Assembly: GCA_027306585.1 (NCBI GenBank)
Contig: DAHUZJ010000009.1
Location: 1 to 47,435 of the forward strand
Origin: Acidimicrobiaceae bacterium
GTDB taxonomy: Bacteria; Actinomycetota; Acidimicrobiia; Acidimicrobiales; RAAP-2
DNA length: 47,435 bases
Direction of reading: 5' to 3'
This document shows positions 1-8,533 of the stretch, piece after piece. How positions within the stretch are numbered: position 1 is the stretch's first letter; each line of letters starts with the position of its first letter. The notes beneath the pieces were generated by a model. That model was not told the origin of the DNA, made no database searches, and saw only the letters and a program-made list of their open reading frames with translations. Both the position numbers and the translations under genes were made by a program.

Positions 1-2223
1 GGAGGTCCCGGTGGTCCGCGCCCGCCCGCCGGCCCGAGTGGCCGCCCGATCCCGCCCCCGCCGGGTCCGGCGCGCCCGCCCCTCGGCCCGAGTGGCCGCC
101 CGATCCCGCCCCCGCCGGGGAGGGGGGGCCGTCGCCCCTCGGCGCCCGCAGGTGGCCGCCCCGGCTATCCGCAGCGCACCGGAGGCCGTCCGGCCCCGGG
201 TGGCGGCGCTGCCCGACCCGGAGGCGGTGGCTTCGGCGGGGGTGCCCGACCCGGAGGCGGTGGCTTCGGCGGCCCGCGCCCCGGCGCGCCCAGCGGTGGA
301 CCTCCTGGTGGGCGCGGCGGCGGCATCCCCGGCCGCCGGCCACCGCAGCGCCGGCGGCGAGGTCGCCGGCGCAACCTCGAAGAGCTCGAGCCAACGCAGC
401 TCACGACCTACACGCCGTCCACGGCGCCGGTCCCCGAAGGCGAGATCATCGTGGAGCGTGGGTCGACGGCCCGCGACCTCGGACCCAAGCTCAACCGGTC
501 CGCCGGTGACGTCGTGCGCTTCCTCTTGCTCCAGGGCGAGATGGTGACGGCGACCCAGTCGCTCACCGACGACATGATCGAGCTGTTCGCCGCAGAGCTC
601 GGGGCCCAGGTGCGCCTGGTCGACCCCGGGGAGGAGAAGGAGGCAGAGCTCCTCGCCAAGTACTTCGAGGACGAGGACGAGGAAGAGGAGCGCGAGGAGG
701 ACCTGCGACCCCGGCCGCCGGTCGTGACCGTCATGGGCCACGTCGACCACGGCAAGACGCTGCTGCTGGACCGGATCCGCTCGGCCAACGTGGTGGCCGG
801 CGAGGCCGGCGGCATCACCCAGCACATCGGTGCCTACCAGGTGACATGGCAGGACCACCCGATCACCTTCATCGACACCCCGGGCCACGCCGCGTTCACC
901 GCCATGCGGGCACGGGGCGCCGAGGTGACCGACATCGTGGTCCTGGTGGTCGCCGCCGACGACGGCGTCATGCCCCAGACGGTGGGAGCGATCGACCATG
1001 CCCGGGCCGCCGACGTCCCGATCGTCGTGGCCGTGAACAAGATGGACCGACCCGACGCCAACCCCGACCGCGTCCTCCAGCAGCTCGCCGAGCGGGGGCT
1101 GGTCCCCGAGGCGTGGGGCGGGGACACGATCACGGTGCAGATCTCTGCCCTCGCCAGTACGGGCATCGACGACCTCTTGGAGCAGATCACCCTCGTGGCC
1201 GAGGTCGAGGAGCTGCTGGCCAGCCCGGAGGGCCGGGCCCGGGGCACGGTGCTCGAGGCCAACCTCGAGGCCGGGCGGGGCCCGGTGGCCACCGTCATCG
1301 TCGAGCGGGGCACGCTGCGGGTCGGCGACCCGGTCGTGGCCGGCGCGGCGTGGGGCCGGGTCAAGGCCCTGGTGGACGACCGCGGGGACCACGTGAAGGA
1401 GGCACCGCCCTCGATGCCGGTCCAGGTGCTCGGGTTCTCCGAGCCCCCGCAGGCCGGTGACGAGCTGCGGGTGGCCAAGGACCTGACCACGGCGCGCACC
1501 CTCGGCGAGGCCCGGGCCCAGCGGTTCCGGCTGTCCGGCCACCTCCCGGCCCTCTCCGCCGCGGCCGGCGCCAAGCTCGAGGACCTCTTCGAGCAGATCC
1601 AGCGCGGGGAGACCGCCACGCTCAACCTGGTGCTCAAGGCCGACGTGCAGGGCTCGCTGGAGGCGGTGACCGAGAGCCTGCGCAAACTGGAGCGCGACGA
1701 CGTGAAGCTGTCCTTCGTCCACCGCGGCGTCGGGGGCATCACCGAGAACGACGTGCAGCTGGCCCGAGCCTCGAACGCGACCATCATCGGCTTCAACGTC
1801 CGGCCGGACCGCCGGGCTCGGGAGATGGCCGAGGCCTCCGACGTGGAGGTCCGGACCTACGAGATCATCTACAAGCTCCTCGAGGACATCGAGGCGGCCA
1901 TGCTCGGCATGCTGGTGCCCGAGACCGAGGAGGTCGTCACCGGTGAGGCGGAGGTCCGCCAGGTCTTCCGCATCCCGAGGGTCGGCGCGGTGGCCGGCTG
2001 CTACGTGCGGGAGGGCACGATCACCCGGGGCTCGAAGGTCCGCTTCCTGCGAGAGGGCGTCGTCATCTGGCGTGGCACCGTCACCTCGCTGCGACGGTTC
2101 AAGGAGGACGCCCGCGAGGTCCAGTCGGGGTACGAGTGCGGCATCGGGCTCTCCGACTACCAGGACCTCAAGGAGGGCGACATCATCGAGACCTTCGAGG
2201 AGCGAGAGATCCCGAGGACCTGA
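1..2223 (+). CDS. infB: Translation initiation factor IF-2 (5' end outside window)
   Basis: IF-2 is the GTPase that places initiator tRNA on the 30S subunit and promotes subunit joining. The frame is open from base 1 with no start codon visible, so the N-terminal domain lies upstream; about 740 codons are present. The first ~125 codons are a Gly/Pro/Arg-rich linker with short internal repeats, ending in an arginine-rich stretch, typical of actinobacterial IF-2. Then come an IF-2 N-terminal subdomain and the GTPase domain: P-loop GHVDHGKT at 736-759, followed by DTPGH and NKMD motifs, and the C-terminal beta-barrel and initiator-tRNA-binding domains to the stop. It heads the string infB-rbfA-truB-ribF-rpsO-pnp. 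An internal ATG at 451 exists but would drop the linker and is unlikely to be the main start. Confidence 0.97.
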   Translation, partial: GGPGGPRPPAGPSGRPIPPPPGPARPPLGPSGRPIPPPPGRGGRRPSAPAGGRPGYPQRTGGRPAPGGGAARPGGGGFGGGARPGGGGFGGPRPGAPSGGPPGGRGGGIPGRRPPQRRRRGRRRNLEELEPTQLTTYTPSTAPVPEGEIIVERGSTARDLGPKLNRSAGDVVRFLLLQGEMVTATQSLTDDMIELFAAELGAQVRLVDPGEEKEAELLAKYFEDEDEEEEREEDLRPRPPVVTVMGHVDHGKTLLLDRIRSANVVAGEAGGITQHIGAYQVTWQDHPITFIDTPGHAAFTAMRARGAEVTDIVVLVVAADDGVMPQTVGAIDHARAADVPIVVAVNKMDRPDANPDRVLQQLAERGLVPEAWGGDTITVQISALASTGIDDLLEQITLVAEVEELLASPEGRARGTVLEANLEAGRGPVATVIVERGTLRVGDPVVAGAAWGRVKALVDDRGDHVKEAPPSMPVQVLGFSEPPQAGDELRVAKDLTTARTLGEARAQRFRLSGHLPALSAAAGAKLEDLFEQIQRGETATLNLVLKADVQGSLEAVTESLRKLERDDVKLSFVHRGVGGITENDVQLARASNATIIGFNVRPDRRAREMAEASDVEVRTYEIIYKLLEDIEAAMLGMLVPETEEVVTGEAEVRQVFRIPRVGAVAGCYVREGTITRGSKVRFLREGVVIWRGTVTSLRRFKEDAREVQSGYECGIGLSDYQDLKEGDIIETFEEREIPRT
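31..272 (+). repeat. Short in-frame direct repeats in the IF-2 linker
   Basis: A 35-base stretch at 31-65 recurs at 85-119, a shift of 54 bases or 18 codons. A 29-base stretch at 211-239 recurs at 244-272, a shift of 33 bases or 11 codons. Both shifts are multiples of three, so copy changes would only alter the length of the Gly/Pro-rich linker. Confidence 0.85.
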
Positions 2224-2230
2224 GCGACCC

Positions 2231-2581
2231 ATGCCGTCGAGCCGCGACTACCCGCGCGCCCTTCGGGTCAACGAGGTGCTCCGACAGGTGGTCGCCGAGG
2301 AGCTCGAGCGGCTGGCCGACGCCGACGAACGGCTCCGGCTGGTCACCGTCACCTCGGTCGACACCAGTGCCGACCTGCGGTCGGCCACGGTGTACCTCGG
2401 CACCCTCGACGAGGACGCCGCCGAAGCCCTCGAGGAGCGCCGCACGCAGGTCCAGCGGACGGTGGGTCGCCAGGTCCGCATGAAGCGGACCCCGCGCCTG
2501 CACTTCGCCGCCGACCCGGCGACGTCGGCGGGTCGGCGGGTCGAGGAGATCCTCCGGCGGCTGCACGAGGAGCGCGAGTGA
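2231..2581 (+). CDS. rbfA: Ribosome-binding factor A
   Basis: RbfA is a small KH-fold protein that binds the 30S subunit and assists late 16S rRNA maturation. The 116-residue product has the usual length and pattern: an N-terminal helix with RVNEVLRQVVAEELERL, a middle VTVTSVDTSADLRSATVYL strand-helix-strand, and a C-terminal RTPRLHF segment. The ATG at 2231 lies 7 bases after the infB stop and gives the canonical N-terminus; the longer open frame upstream is only infB read in another frame. Its last four bases overlap the truB start as GTGA, implying translational coupling. A nanoRNase (DHH/NrnA) gene often found between rbfA and truB in actinobacteria is absent. Confidence 0.95.
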   Translation: MPSSRDYPRALRVNEVLRQVVAEELERLADADERLRLVTVTSVDTSADLRSATVYLGTLDEDAAEALEERRTQVQRTVGRQVRMKRTPRLHFAADPATSAGRRVEEILRRLHEERE

Positions 2582-3450
2582 CCGTCACCGGGCTGCTCGT
2601 CGTCGACAAAGAAGCCGGCTGGACGTCCCACGACGTCGTCGCCCGGGTGCGCCGGGTCTACGGGCAGCGGCGGGTCGGCCACGCTGGCACCCTCGATCCG
2701 GATGCCACCGGGATCCTGCTGGTCGGCCTCGGGCGGATGACCCGCCTGCTCCGCTTCCTCACCGCCCTGGAGAAGGAGTACACCGCCGAGATCGTCCTCG
2801 GGCGTGCCACGTCCACCCTCGATGCCTCGGGTGAGGAGACGGGACGGTGGGACATGCGCGGGGTCGGCCCGGACGACGTGCGGGTGGCGGCGGCGGGGCT
2901 CACCGGGCGGATCGAGCAGGTGCCGCCCATGGTCTCGGCGGTCAAGGTCGACGGTCGCCGCCTCCACACCCTCGCCCGCCAGGGGATCGAGGTCGAGCGC
3001 CGCCCACGGCCCGTGACCGTGCACCGCTTCGACGTCGAGCCCACCGGCGATCCGCTGGTCTACCGGGCCCGCGTGGTGTGCTCGTCGGGCACGTACGTCC
3101 GGGTGCTCGCCGCCGACCTCGGGGAGGCGCTCGGCGGCGGCGCCCACCTGCGGGCGCTCCGCCGCACCCGCATCGGGTCGTTCGGCGAGGGCGACGCCCA
3201 CTGCGTCGACGCCCTCGAGCCGGGCGCCGTGCTCTCGCCGGCCGAGGGGCTGCGGGACCTCGACCGGGCCACCGCCGACCCGGAGACGGCGACCCTGGTC
3301 ACCCGGGGGTTGCCGGTGGACCGGGTGCCGCTCGGGGCGACCGGCCCGGGTCCGTGGGCGCTCCTGGACGGCACGGGCCGGCTCCTCGGCGTCTACGAGG
3401 CCACCGGCACCGACCGGCTGCGGGCCTCCGTCGTGGTGGCCTCCCGCTGA
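2578..3450 (+). CDS. truB: tRNA pseudouridine-55 synthase
   Basis: TruB converts U55 in the T-loop of tRNAs to pseudouridine. The 290-residue protein has the family signature around the catalytic aspartate: GHAGTLDPDATG with Asp40 as the expected nucleophile, preceded by DKEAGWTSHDVV. Further conserved blocks are the KEYTAEI strand, VPPMVSAVKVDGRRLH, and SSGTYVRVLAADLG. The start is GTG at 2578, overlapping the rbfA stop by four bases. The C-terminal ~80 residues are more variable, as in other actinobacterial TruB proteins. Length is normal for the family. Confidence 0.95.
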   Translation: MTVTGLLVVDKEAGWTSHDVVARVRRVYGQRRVGHAGTLDPDATGILLVGLGRMTRLLRFLTALEKEYTAEIVLGRATSTLDASGEETGRWDMRGVGPDDVRVAAAGLTGRIEQVPPMVSAVKVDGRRLHTLARQGIEVERRPRPVTVHRFDVEPTGDPLVYRARVVCSSGTYVRVLAADLGEALGGGAHLRALRRTRIGSFGEGDAHCVDALEPGAVLSPAEGLRDLDRATADPETATLVTRGLPVDRVPLGATGPGPWALLDGTGRLLGVYEATGTDRLRASVVVASR

Positions 3451-3454
3451 CGGT

Positions 3455-3460
3455 TATCCT
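3455..3460 (+). promoter_or_regulatory. Probable -10 element for a leaderless ribF transcript
   Basis: TATCCT fits the actinobacterial TAnnnT -10 motif. It ends 7 bases before the ribF ATG, so transcription would start at or next to the A of the start codon. No convincing -35 is seen and ribF has no Shine-Dalgarno sequence. Confidence 0.55.
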
Positions 3461-3467
3461 CCCGTCG

Positions 3468-4394
3468 ATGGAGGTGCGCGCCCCGGACGAGGTCACCATG
3501 CCGCGCGGCGCGGCGGTCACCATCGGCGCCTACGACGGGGTGCACCTCGGGCACCGGCGGCTGCTGTCCCTCCTGCGAGCTGCCGGTAACAGCCTGGGTG
3601 TGCCCACGGCGGTCGTCACCTTCGATCGGCACCCGGCCACCGTCGTCCGGCCCGAGTCGGCCCCGCTGCTGCTCACCGATCTCGACCAGAAGCTCGAGCT
3701 GCTGGCGACGTGCGGGGTGGACGTCACGGTGGTGGTCCCGTTCGACCTCCGCCGGGCCGACGAGACGGCGGAGGACTTCGTGGACGAGGTCCTGGTCGGG
3801 GCGCTGGCGGCCCGTCACGTGGTGGTGGGGGAGGACTTCCACTTCGGTCACGGCCGCAAGGGCGACGTGGCCCTGCTGACCGAGCTCGGCGAGACCCATG
3901 GCTTCACGGTGGAGGGGGTCCGCCTCACCGAGGACGGTGGCACCCCGGTCTCCTCCACGCGCGTCCGCGGGCTGGTGGCCGGCGGCGACGTCGCTGGCGC
4001 GGCGGCGCTCCTCGGCCGGCCGCACGAGGTGCGAGGCACCGTGGTGCCTGGCGACCGGCGCGGCGGCCGGGAGCTCGGGTTCCCCACGGCCAACGTCCAG
4101 GTGCCGGACGACATCCTGGTGCCCGGGCTGGGCATCTACGCCGGGTGGTACCGGCATCCCGACGGGGAGACCCACCGCGCCGCCATCTCCGTCGGTCGCC
4201 GGCCGACCTTCTACGACGACGGGCCGCCGCTCGTCGAGGCCCACCTGCTCGACTTCGACGGGGACCTGTACGGGCAGCGGGCCGCGGTCGCCTTCGCCGA
4301 CAAGCTGCGGGACGAGCTGCGCTTCGAGCGGGTGGAGGACCTGATCGACCAGATGCACCGCGACGTGGCCCGCACCCGGACCATCCTCGGCTGA
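3468..4394 (+). CDS. ribF: Bifunctional riboflavin kinase / FAD synthetase
   Basis: RibF phosphorylates riboflavin to FMN and adenylylates FMN to FAD. The 308-residue product has the usual two parts: an N-terminal nucleotidyltransferase domain with TIGAYDGVHLGHRRLL (residues ~18-33, the (G)xFDGxHxGH-type motif) and TRVRGLVAGGDV near residue 165, and a C-terminal riboflavin kinase domain with GRELGFPTANV and the late HLLDFDGDLYG block. The ATG at 3468 gives the normal N-terminus; the frame is open further upstream only as a truB shadow. There is no Shine-Dalgarno, and a TAnnnT motif 7 bases upstream suggests a leaderless message. It sits between truB and rpsO, a common bacterial order. Confidence 0.95.
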   Translation: MEVRAPDEVTMPRGAAVTIGAYDGVHLGHRRLLSLLRAAGNSLGVPTAVVTFDRHPATVVRPESAPLLLTDLDQKLELLATCGVDVTVVVPFDLRRADETAEDFVDEVLVGALAARHVVVGEDFHFGHGRKGDVALLTELGETHGFTVEGVRLTEDGGTPVSSTRVRGLVAGGDVAGAAALLGRPHEVRGTVVPGDRRGGRELGFPTANVQVPDDILVPGLGIYAGWYRHPDGETHRAAISVGRRPTFYDDGPPLVEAHLLDFDGDLYGQRAAVAFADKLRDELRFERVEDLIDQMHRDVARTRTILG

Positions 4395-4403
4395 ACGACC
4401 TGC

Positions 4404-4409
4404 TATCGT
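4404..4409 (+). promoter_or_regulatory. Candidate -10 element for rpsO
   Basis: TATCGT lies 58 bases before the rpsO ATG and would give a leader of about 50 bases, unlike the leaderless pattern at other promoters here. No clear -35 is visible; this rests only on the TAnnnT match in the 73-base gap. Confidence 0.35.
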
Positions 4410-4467
4410 TGTGCCTGCGCGGTGGCGGTAGCCCCGGCACGTCCGAACCTCCGAGGTCTCTTCGTAC

Positions 4468-4725
4468 ATGCCCGAGAAGCAGGTCATCATCAGCGAGCAC
4501 CGATTGCACGACGCGGACACCGGGTCGCCCGAGGTCCAGATCGCACTGCTGACTGACCGCATCGCGCACCTGACGGATCACCTCAAGGTCCACAAGGGCG
4601 ATCACCACACCCGCCGCGGCCTGATGAAGCTGATCGGTCGGCGTCGGCGCCTCCTGGACTACGTCCGGGGCAACGATGTCGAGCGGTACCGCACCATCAT
4701 CGGCCGCCTCGGGATCCGCCGCTAG
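4468..4725 (+). CDS. rpsO: 30S ribosomal protein S15
   Basis: S15 is an early-binding 16S rRNA protein of the platform. The 85-residue product has the full signature: [34 protein letters not shown] and the C-terminal [13 protein letters not shown]. Length is close to the usual 88-89 residues. It is followed by pnp, the classic rpsO-pnp arrangement, separated by a 149-base gap holding a strong hairpin. Confidence 0.97.
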   Translation: MPEKQVIISEHRLHDADTGSPEVQIALLTDRIAHLTDHLKVHKGDHHTRRGLMKLIGRRRRLLDYVRGNDVERYRTIIGRLGIRR

Positions 4726-4733
4726 CACCAACC

Positions 4734-4758
4734 ACCGCCCGGCCGCCGGCCGGGCGGT
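4734..4758 (+). terminator. Strong hairpin after rpsO (terminator, attenuator or processing site)
   Basis: A perfect 11-base inverted repeat (4734-4744 with 4748-4758, loop GCC) begins 8 bases after the rpsO stop. It is almost pure G+C and has no T tract after it, so it is not a textbook intrinsic terminator; a partial terminator or an RNA-processing/stability element is possible. Confidence 0.55.
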
Positions 4759-4822
4759 CGTACAGAGAGCCACGGGCACGCCGGTCGTCGGCTGCCAGTC
4801 GCCGATCACCCGGCCACGCGGG

Positions 4823-4834
4823 GTGGTCGACCAC
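4823..4834. other. 12-base perfect palindrome in the pnp leader
   Basis: GTGGTCGACCAC, 41 bases before the pnp start, is fully self-complementary. It could be a protein-binding site or part of leader RNA structure; nothing in the sequence decides between them. Confidence 0.3.
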
Positions 4835-4874
4835 TGGGAACCGGCCGTGGGGTGCCCCCGACGCAAGGAGCACC

Positions 4875-7271
4875 ATGGCCGACGCCATTTCCGTTGCGGC
4901 GCCGATCAGCGGCACCGACCGAACCCTTTCCTTCGAGGCCGGCAGGCTGGCCCAGCAAGCCGACGGCGCCGTCGTCGGCCGCATCGGCGACACCGTCGTG
5001 CTGGCCACGGCCGTCGCCGCCCGCTCGGTGCGGGAGGGGACCGACTTCTTCCCGCTCACCGTCGACATCGAGGAGCGGGCCTACGCCGCCGGCAAGATCC
5101 CGGGCTCGTTCTTCCGTCGTGAGGGCAAGGCCTCCGACCAGGCCATCCTCACCTGCCGCCTGATCGACCGCCCGCTGCGGCCGTCGTTCCCGAAGGGCTT
5201 CCGCAACGAGGTCCACGTGGTGGGCACCGTGTTCGGCGCCGACCAGCAGAACCCCCACGACGTCCTCGCCATCAACGCCGCCTCGGCGGCGCTGATGCTG
5301 TCGGGGATCCCGTTCGACGGCCCCATCGGCGCCGTGCGCATCGCCTGGTCGACCGAGGGGGCCTGGCTGCCCCACCCCACCTTCGAGGAGGGTGACGAGT
5401 CCACCTTCGAGCTGGTGGTGGCCGGCAGGGCCCTGACCGACGACCCCGACGCCGAGATCGCCATCATGATGGTCGAGGCCGGCGGCACCGAGCGGTCGTG
5501 GCAGTACTACGAGGCGGGCGCCCCCAAGGTGACCGAGGAGGTCCTGGCCGAGGGGCTGGAGTCCGCCAAGACCTGGATCCGGGAGTCGATCAACCTGCAG
5601 CGCCGCCTGGTGGCCGAGTTCACCGCGGCCCGCGGGCCCATCGCGCCGATCCCCTACCAGACGCTCTCCGACTACGGCGACGACGTGTGGGAGCGGGTCC
5701 AGGCCGTGGGCACCGAGCGTGTCGGCAAGGTGATCGCCATCGCCGACAAGGCCCAGCGCAACGCCGCCGCCGACGAGGCGACCGCCGCCGTGGTGGCCGA
5801 GCTCGCCCCCGAGTTCCCCGACCGGGAGCGGGAGATCGGCGCCGCCGTGAAGGCCCTGAACAAGAAGCTGGTACGGCGCCGGATCGTCGAGGAGGGCCTC
5901 CGCATCGACGGTCGCGGCACGGCCGACATCCGGCCCCTTTCGGCCGAGGTCGACCTGTACCCGACGGCGCACGGATCGGCCCTTTTCCAGCGCGGCGAGA
6001 CCCAGGTCCTCAACGTCACGACCCTCGGCATGCCGCGGATGGACCAGATGCTCGACACCATCTCCCCGGACGATTCGAAGCGCTACATGCACCACTACAA
6101 CTTCCCCCCGTACTCGACGGGCGAGACCGGCTTCATGCGGGGCCCCAAGCGCCGGGAGATCGGCCACGGGCTGCTGGCGGAGCGAGCGCTCCTGCCCGTC
6201 GTCCCGCCGAAGGACGAGTTCCCCTACGCGCTCCGGCTGGTGTCCGACGTCCTGTCGTCGAACGGCTCCACCTCGATGGCCTCGGTGTGCGGATCGACGC
6301 TGTCGCTGATGGCGGCCGGTGTGCCCATCAAGGCGCCGGTGGCCGGCATCGCCATGGGCTTGGTGCACGACGACGGCAAGTACGTCACCTTGACCGACAT
6401 CCTCGGCGCCGAGGACGCGTTCGGTGACATGGACTTCAAGGTGGCCGGGACGGCGGACGCCGTGACCGCGCTCCAGCTCGACACCAAGATCGACGGGCTG
6501 CCGGCCGACGTGCTGGCGCAGGCGCTCCGCCAGGCAAAGGACGCCCGCCTCCGCATCCTGGACGTCATGCTGGCCGCCATCGCCGAGCCGCGCGACCACG
6601 TCGCCGACAGCGCGCCGAAGATCGTGTCGATGGAGATCCCGATCGACAAGATCGGCGAGGTGATCGGGCCCAAGGGCAAGGTCATCAACACGCTCCAGCA
6701 GGAGACCGGCGCCGACATCGCCGTGGACGACGACGGCATGGTCGGGACGGTCACCATCGGCGCCAAGGACAGCACCGCCGTCGAGGAGGCGCGCCGCCGG
6801 ATCTCCCTCATCCTCGACCCGCCGACGGCCGAGGTGGGGGCCATCTACACCGGCAAGGTGGTCAACATCACCAAGTTCGGCGCCTTCGTCAACGTGCTGC
6901 CGGGACGTGACGGCCTCCTGCACATCTCCAAGCTGTCGCCGCTGTCCGGGGGCAAGCGGGTGGAGCAGGCCGAGGACGTGCTCACCCTGGGCCAGTCGCT
7001 CGACGTCCGTGTCGACGACATCGACCCCCAGGGCAAGGTCTCGCTGTCCCTGGCCGGGGCCGGCGCGGCCCCGGGCAACGGCGCCGGCGCCGTCGGCAGG
7101 GGCGGCAGCGGCGAGGGGCCGTCGGTGGTGTCCTTCGAGGACGCCTTCGAAGAGGAGCTGAAGGCCGAGCTCGGCGACCTGGGCCCGGCCGCCCCGGCTG
7201 GCCGGGAGACCGGCCGGGACGGCGGTGGCGGTGACGGCGACCGTCGCCGGAGGCGTCCCCGCCGGCGTTGA
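4875..7271 (+). CDS. pnp: Polyribonucleotide nucleotidyltransferase (PNPase)
   Basis: PNPase is the phosphorolytic 3'-5' exoribonuclease that can also add 3' tails. The 798-residue product has two RNase PH-like cores (first with RLIDRPLRPSFPKGF, second with IDGRGTADIRPL and the FPPYSTGETGFMRGPKRREIGHG block), a KH domain from about residue 585 (IGEVIGPKGKVIN), an S1 domain from about residue 655 (YTGKVVNITKFGAFV) and a low-complexity basic tail ending in an Arg run. The ATG at 4875 is preceded by AAGGAG at 4865-4870, one of the few clear Shine-Dalgarno sites here. Four bases overlap the next gene. The hairpin and palindrome upstream could serve regulation of the kind known for E. coli pnp, but that is inference. 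Confidence 0.97.
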   Translation: MADAISVAAPISGTDRTLSFEAGRLAQQADGAVVGRIGDTVVLATAVAARSVREGTDFFPLTVDIEERAYAAGKIPGSFFRREGKASDQAILTCRLIDRPLRPSFPKGFRNEVHVVGTVFGADQQNPHDVLAINAASAALMLSGIPFDGPIGAVRIAWSTEGAWLPHPTFEEGDESTFELVVAGRALTDDPDAEIAIMMVEAGGTERSWQYYEAGAPKVTEEVLAEGLESAKTWIRESINLQRRLVAEFTAARGPIAPIPYQTLSDYGDDVWERVQAVGTERVGKVIAIADKAQRNAAADEATAAVVAELAPEFPDREREIGAAVKALNKKLVRRRIVEEGLRIDGRGTADIRPLSAEVDLYPTAHGSALFQRGETQVLNVTTLGMPRMDQMLDTISPDDSKRYMHHYNFPPYSTGETGFMRGPKRREIGHGLLAERALLPVVPPKDEFPYALRLVSDVLSSNGSTSMASVCGSTLSLMAAGVPIKAPVAGIAMGLVHDDGKYVTLTDILGAEDAFGDMDFKVAGTADAVTALQLDTKIDGLPADVLAQALRQAKDARLRILDVMLAAIAEPRDHVADSAPKIVSMEIPIDKIGEVIGPKGKVINTLQQETGADIAVDDDGMVGTVTIGAKDSTAVEEARRRISLILDPPTAEVGAIYTGKVVNITKFGAFVNVLPGRDGLLHISKLSPLSGGKRVEQAEDVLTLGQSLDVRVDDIDPQGKVSLSLAGAGAAPGNGAGAVGRGGSGEGPSVVSFEDAFEEELKAELGDLGPAAPAGRETGRDGGGGDGDRRRRRPRRR

Positions 7272-8533
7272 CCGTCGCCCTCTCCGTCCTCCCCAACGGG
7301 CTCCGGCTGGCCACCGAGGCCATGCCGGAGGTGCGGTCCGTCGCCATCGGGTTCTGGGTCGGCACCGGCTCGCGCGACGAGCAGTCGGCTGGGGCGTCGC
7401 ACTTCCTCGAGCACCTGTTGTTCAAGGGGACGTCGTCCCGGTCGGCGGCGGCGATCGCCGAGGACCTCGATGCCGTCGGCGGCGACTGCAACGCCTTCAC
7501 CACGAGGGAGTACACGAGCTTCTACGTCCGGCTGCTGTCCGAGCACCTGCCGCTCGGGTTGGGCGTGCTGGCCGACATCATGGAGGACCCGGCCCTGCGC
7601 CCGTCGGACGTGGACGCCGAGCGCTCCGTCATCCTCGACGAGATCCTCATGCACGCCGACGAGCCGGCCGACCAGGCGGCCGAGCAGGCGATGGCGGCCC
7701 TCTACCCGGCGCATCCCCTCGGGCGCGACACGCTCGGCACGGCCGAGAGCGTCGGGGCGATGACCGCGATCGACATCCGGCGGTTCTTCGAGCACCACTA
7801 CCGCCCGGGCAACATCGTCGTCTCCGTGGCCGGGGACTGCGACCACGACACCGTGGCCGCCGCGCTGGAAGGGAGGTTCGCCGACCGCCCCGGCGGCTCG
7901 GCCCCCGGGCGGTCGGCGCCCGGACCGGAGGTCGCGCCCTTGGCGGTGGTGCGGCGCTCGACCGAGCAGGCACATCTCGTGCTCGGCATGCGCTCGGTGT
8001 CGCGCCACGACCACGACCGCTGGCCGCTTGCCGTCCTCAACCAGGTGCTCGGTGGCGGCCTGTCGAGCCGGCTCTTCCAGAAGGTCCGCGAGGAGCGGGG
8101 GCTCGCCTATTCGATCTGGTCCGAGCGCGCCGCCTATGCCGACGCCGGGTCGCTCGCCGTGACCGCGGGCACGGCGCCCGAGCACGTCGACGAGGTGCTC
8201 CGCATCGTGGTCGGGGAGCTCGAGTGCCTGGCCACCGACGGGGTCACCGAGCGCGAGCTGGCCGTGGCGAAGGGCAATCTGCGGGCGGACACCCTGCTGT
8301 CGTGCGAGGACTCCGGGGCCCGGATGAGCCGGCTGGGCTCCGCCGTGCTGCTCCACGGGCGCGTGTGGACCGTGGACGAGGTCCTCGAGCACTTCGAGGC
8401 GGTGACGCTCGACGACGTCCACCGGGTGGCGGCCGCCCTCGCCGAGGCGCCCCGCACGCTGGCCGCCGTCGGGCCGTTCGACCCCGACGGCTTCGACCAC
8501 GACGCCCTCGGCCTCGCTCGCCGGGCAGCGTGA
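7268..8533 (+). CDS. M16 family zinc protease (PepR / processing-peptidase type)
   Basis: A 421-residue M16 (inverzincin) metalloprotease. The zinc site is complete: HFLEH at residues 45-49 (the inverted HxxEH motif) and Glu125 in VILDEIL, exactly 76 residues after the last His, the spacing known for this family. A second half-domain has the LSSRLFQKVREERGLAYSI block. The start is TTG at 7268, overlapping the pnp stop (TTGA). A pnp-M16 protease pair upstream of dapB is widespread in actinobacteria, where this gene is called pepR; its substrate is not established. No signal peptide is seen, so it probably acts in the cytoplasm. Confidence 0.9.
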   Translation: MTVALSVLPNGLRLATEAMPEVRSVAIGFWVGTGSRDEQSAGASHFLEHLLFKGTSSRSAAAIAEDLDAVGGDCNAFTTREYTSFYVRLLSEHLPLGLGVLADIMEDPALRPSDVDAERSVILDEILMHADEPADQAAEQAMAALYPAHPLGRDTLGTAESVGAMTAIDIRRFFEHHYRPGNIVVSVAGDCDHDTVAAALEGRFADRPGGSAPGRSAPGPEVAPLAVVRRSTEQAHLVLGMRSVSRHDHDRWPLAVLNQVLGGGLSSRLFQKVREERGLAYSIWSERAAYADAGSLAVTAGTAPEHVDEVLRIVVGELECLATDGVTERELAVAKGNLRADTLLSCEDSGARMSRLGSAVLLHGRVWTVDEVLEHFEAVTLDDVHRVAAALAEAPRTLAAVGPFDPDGFDHDALGLARRAA

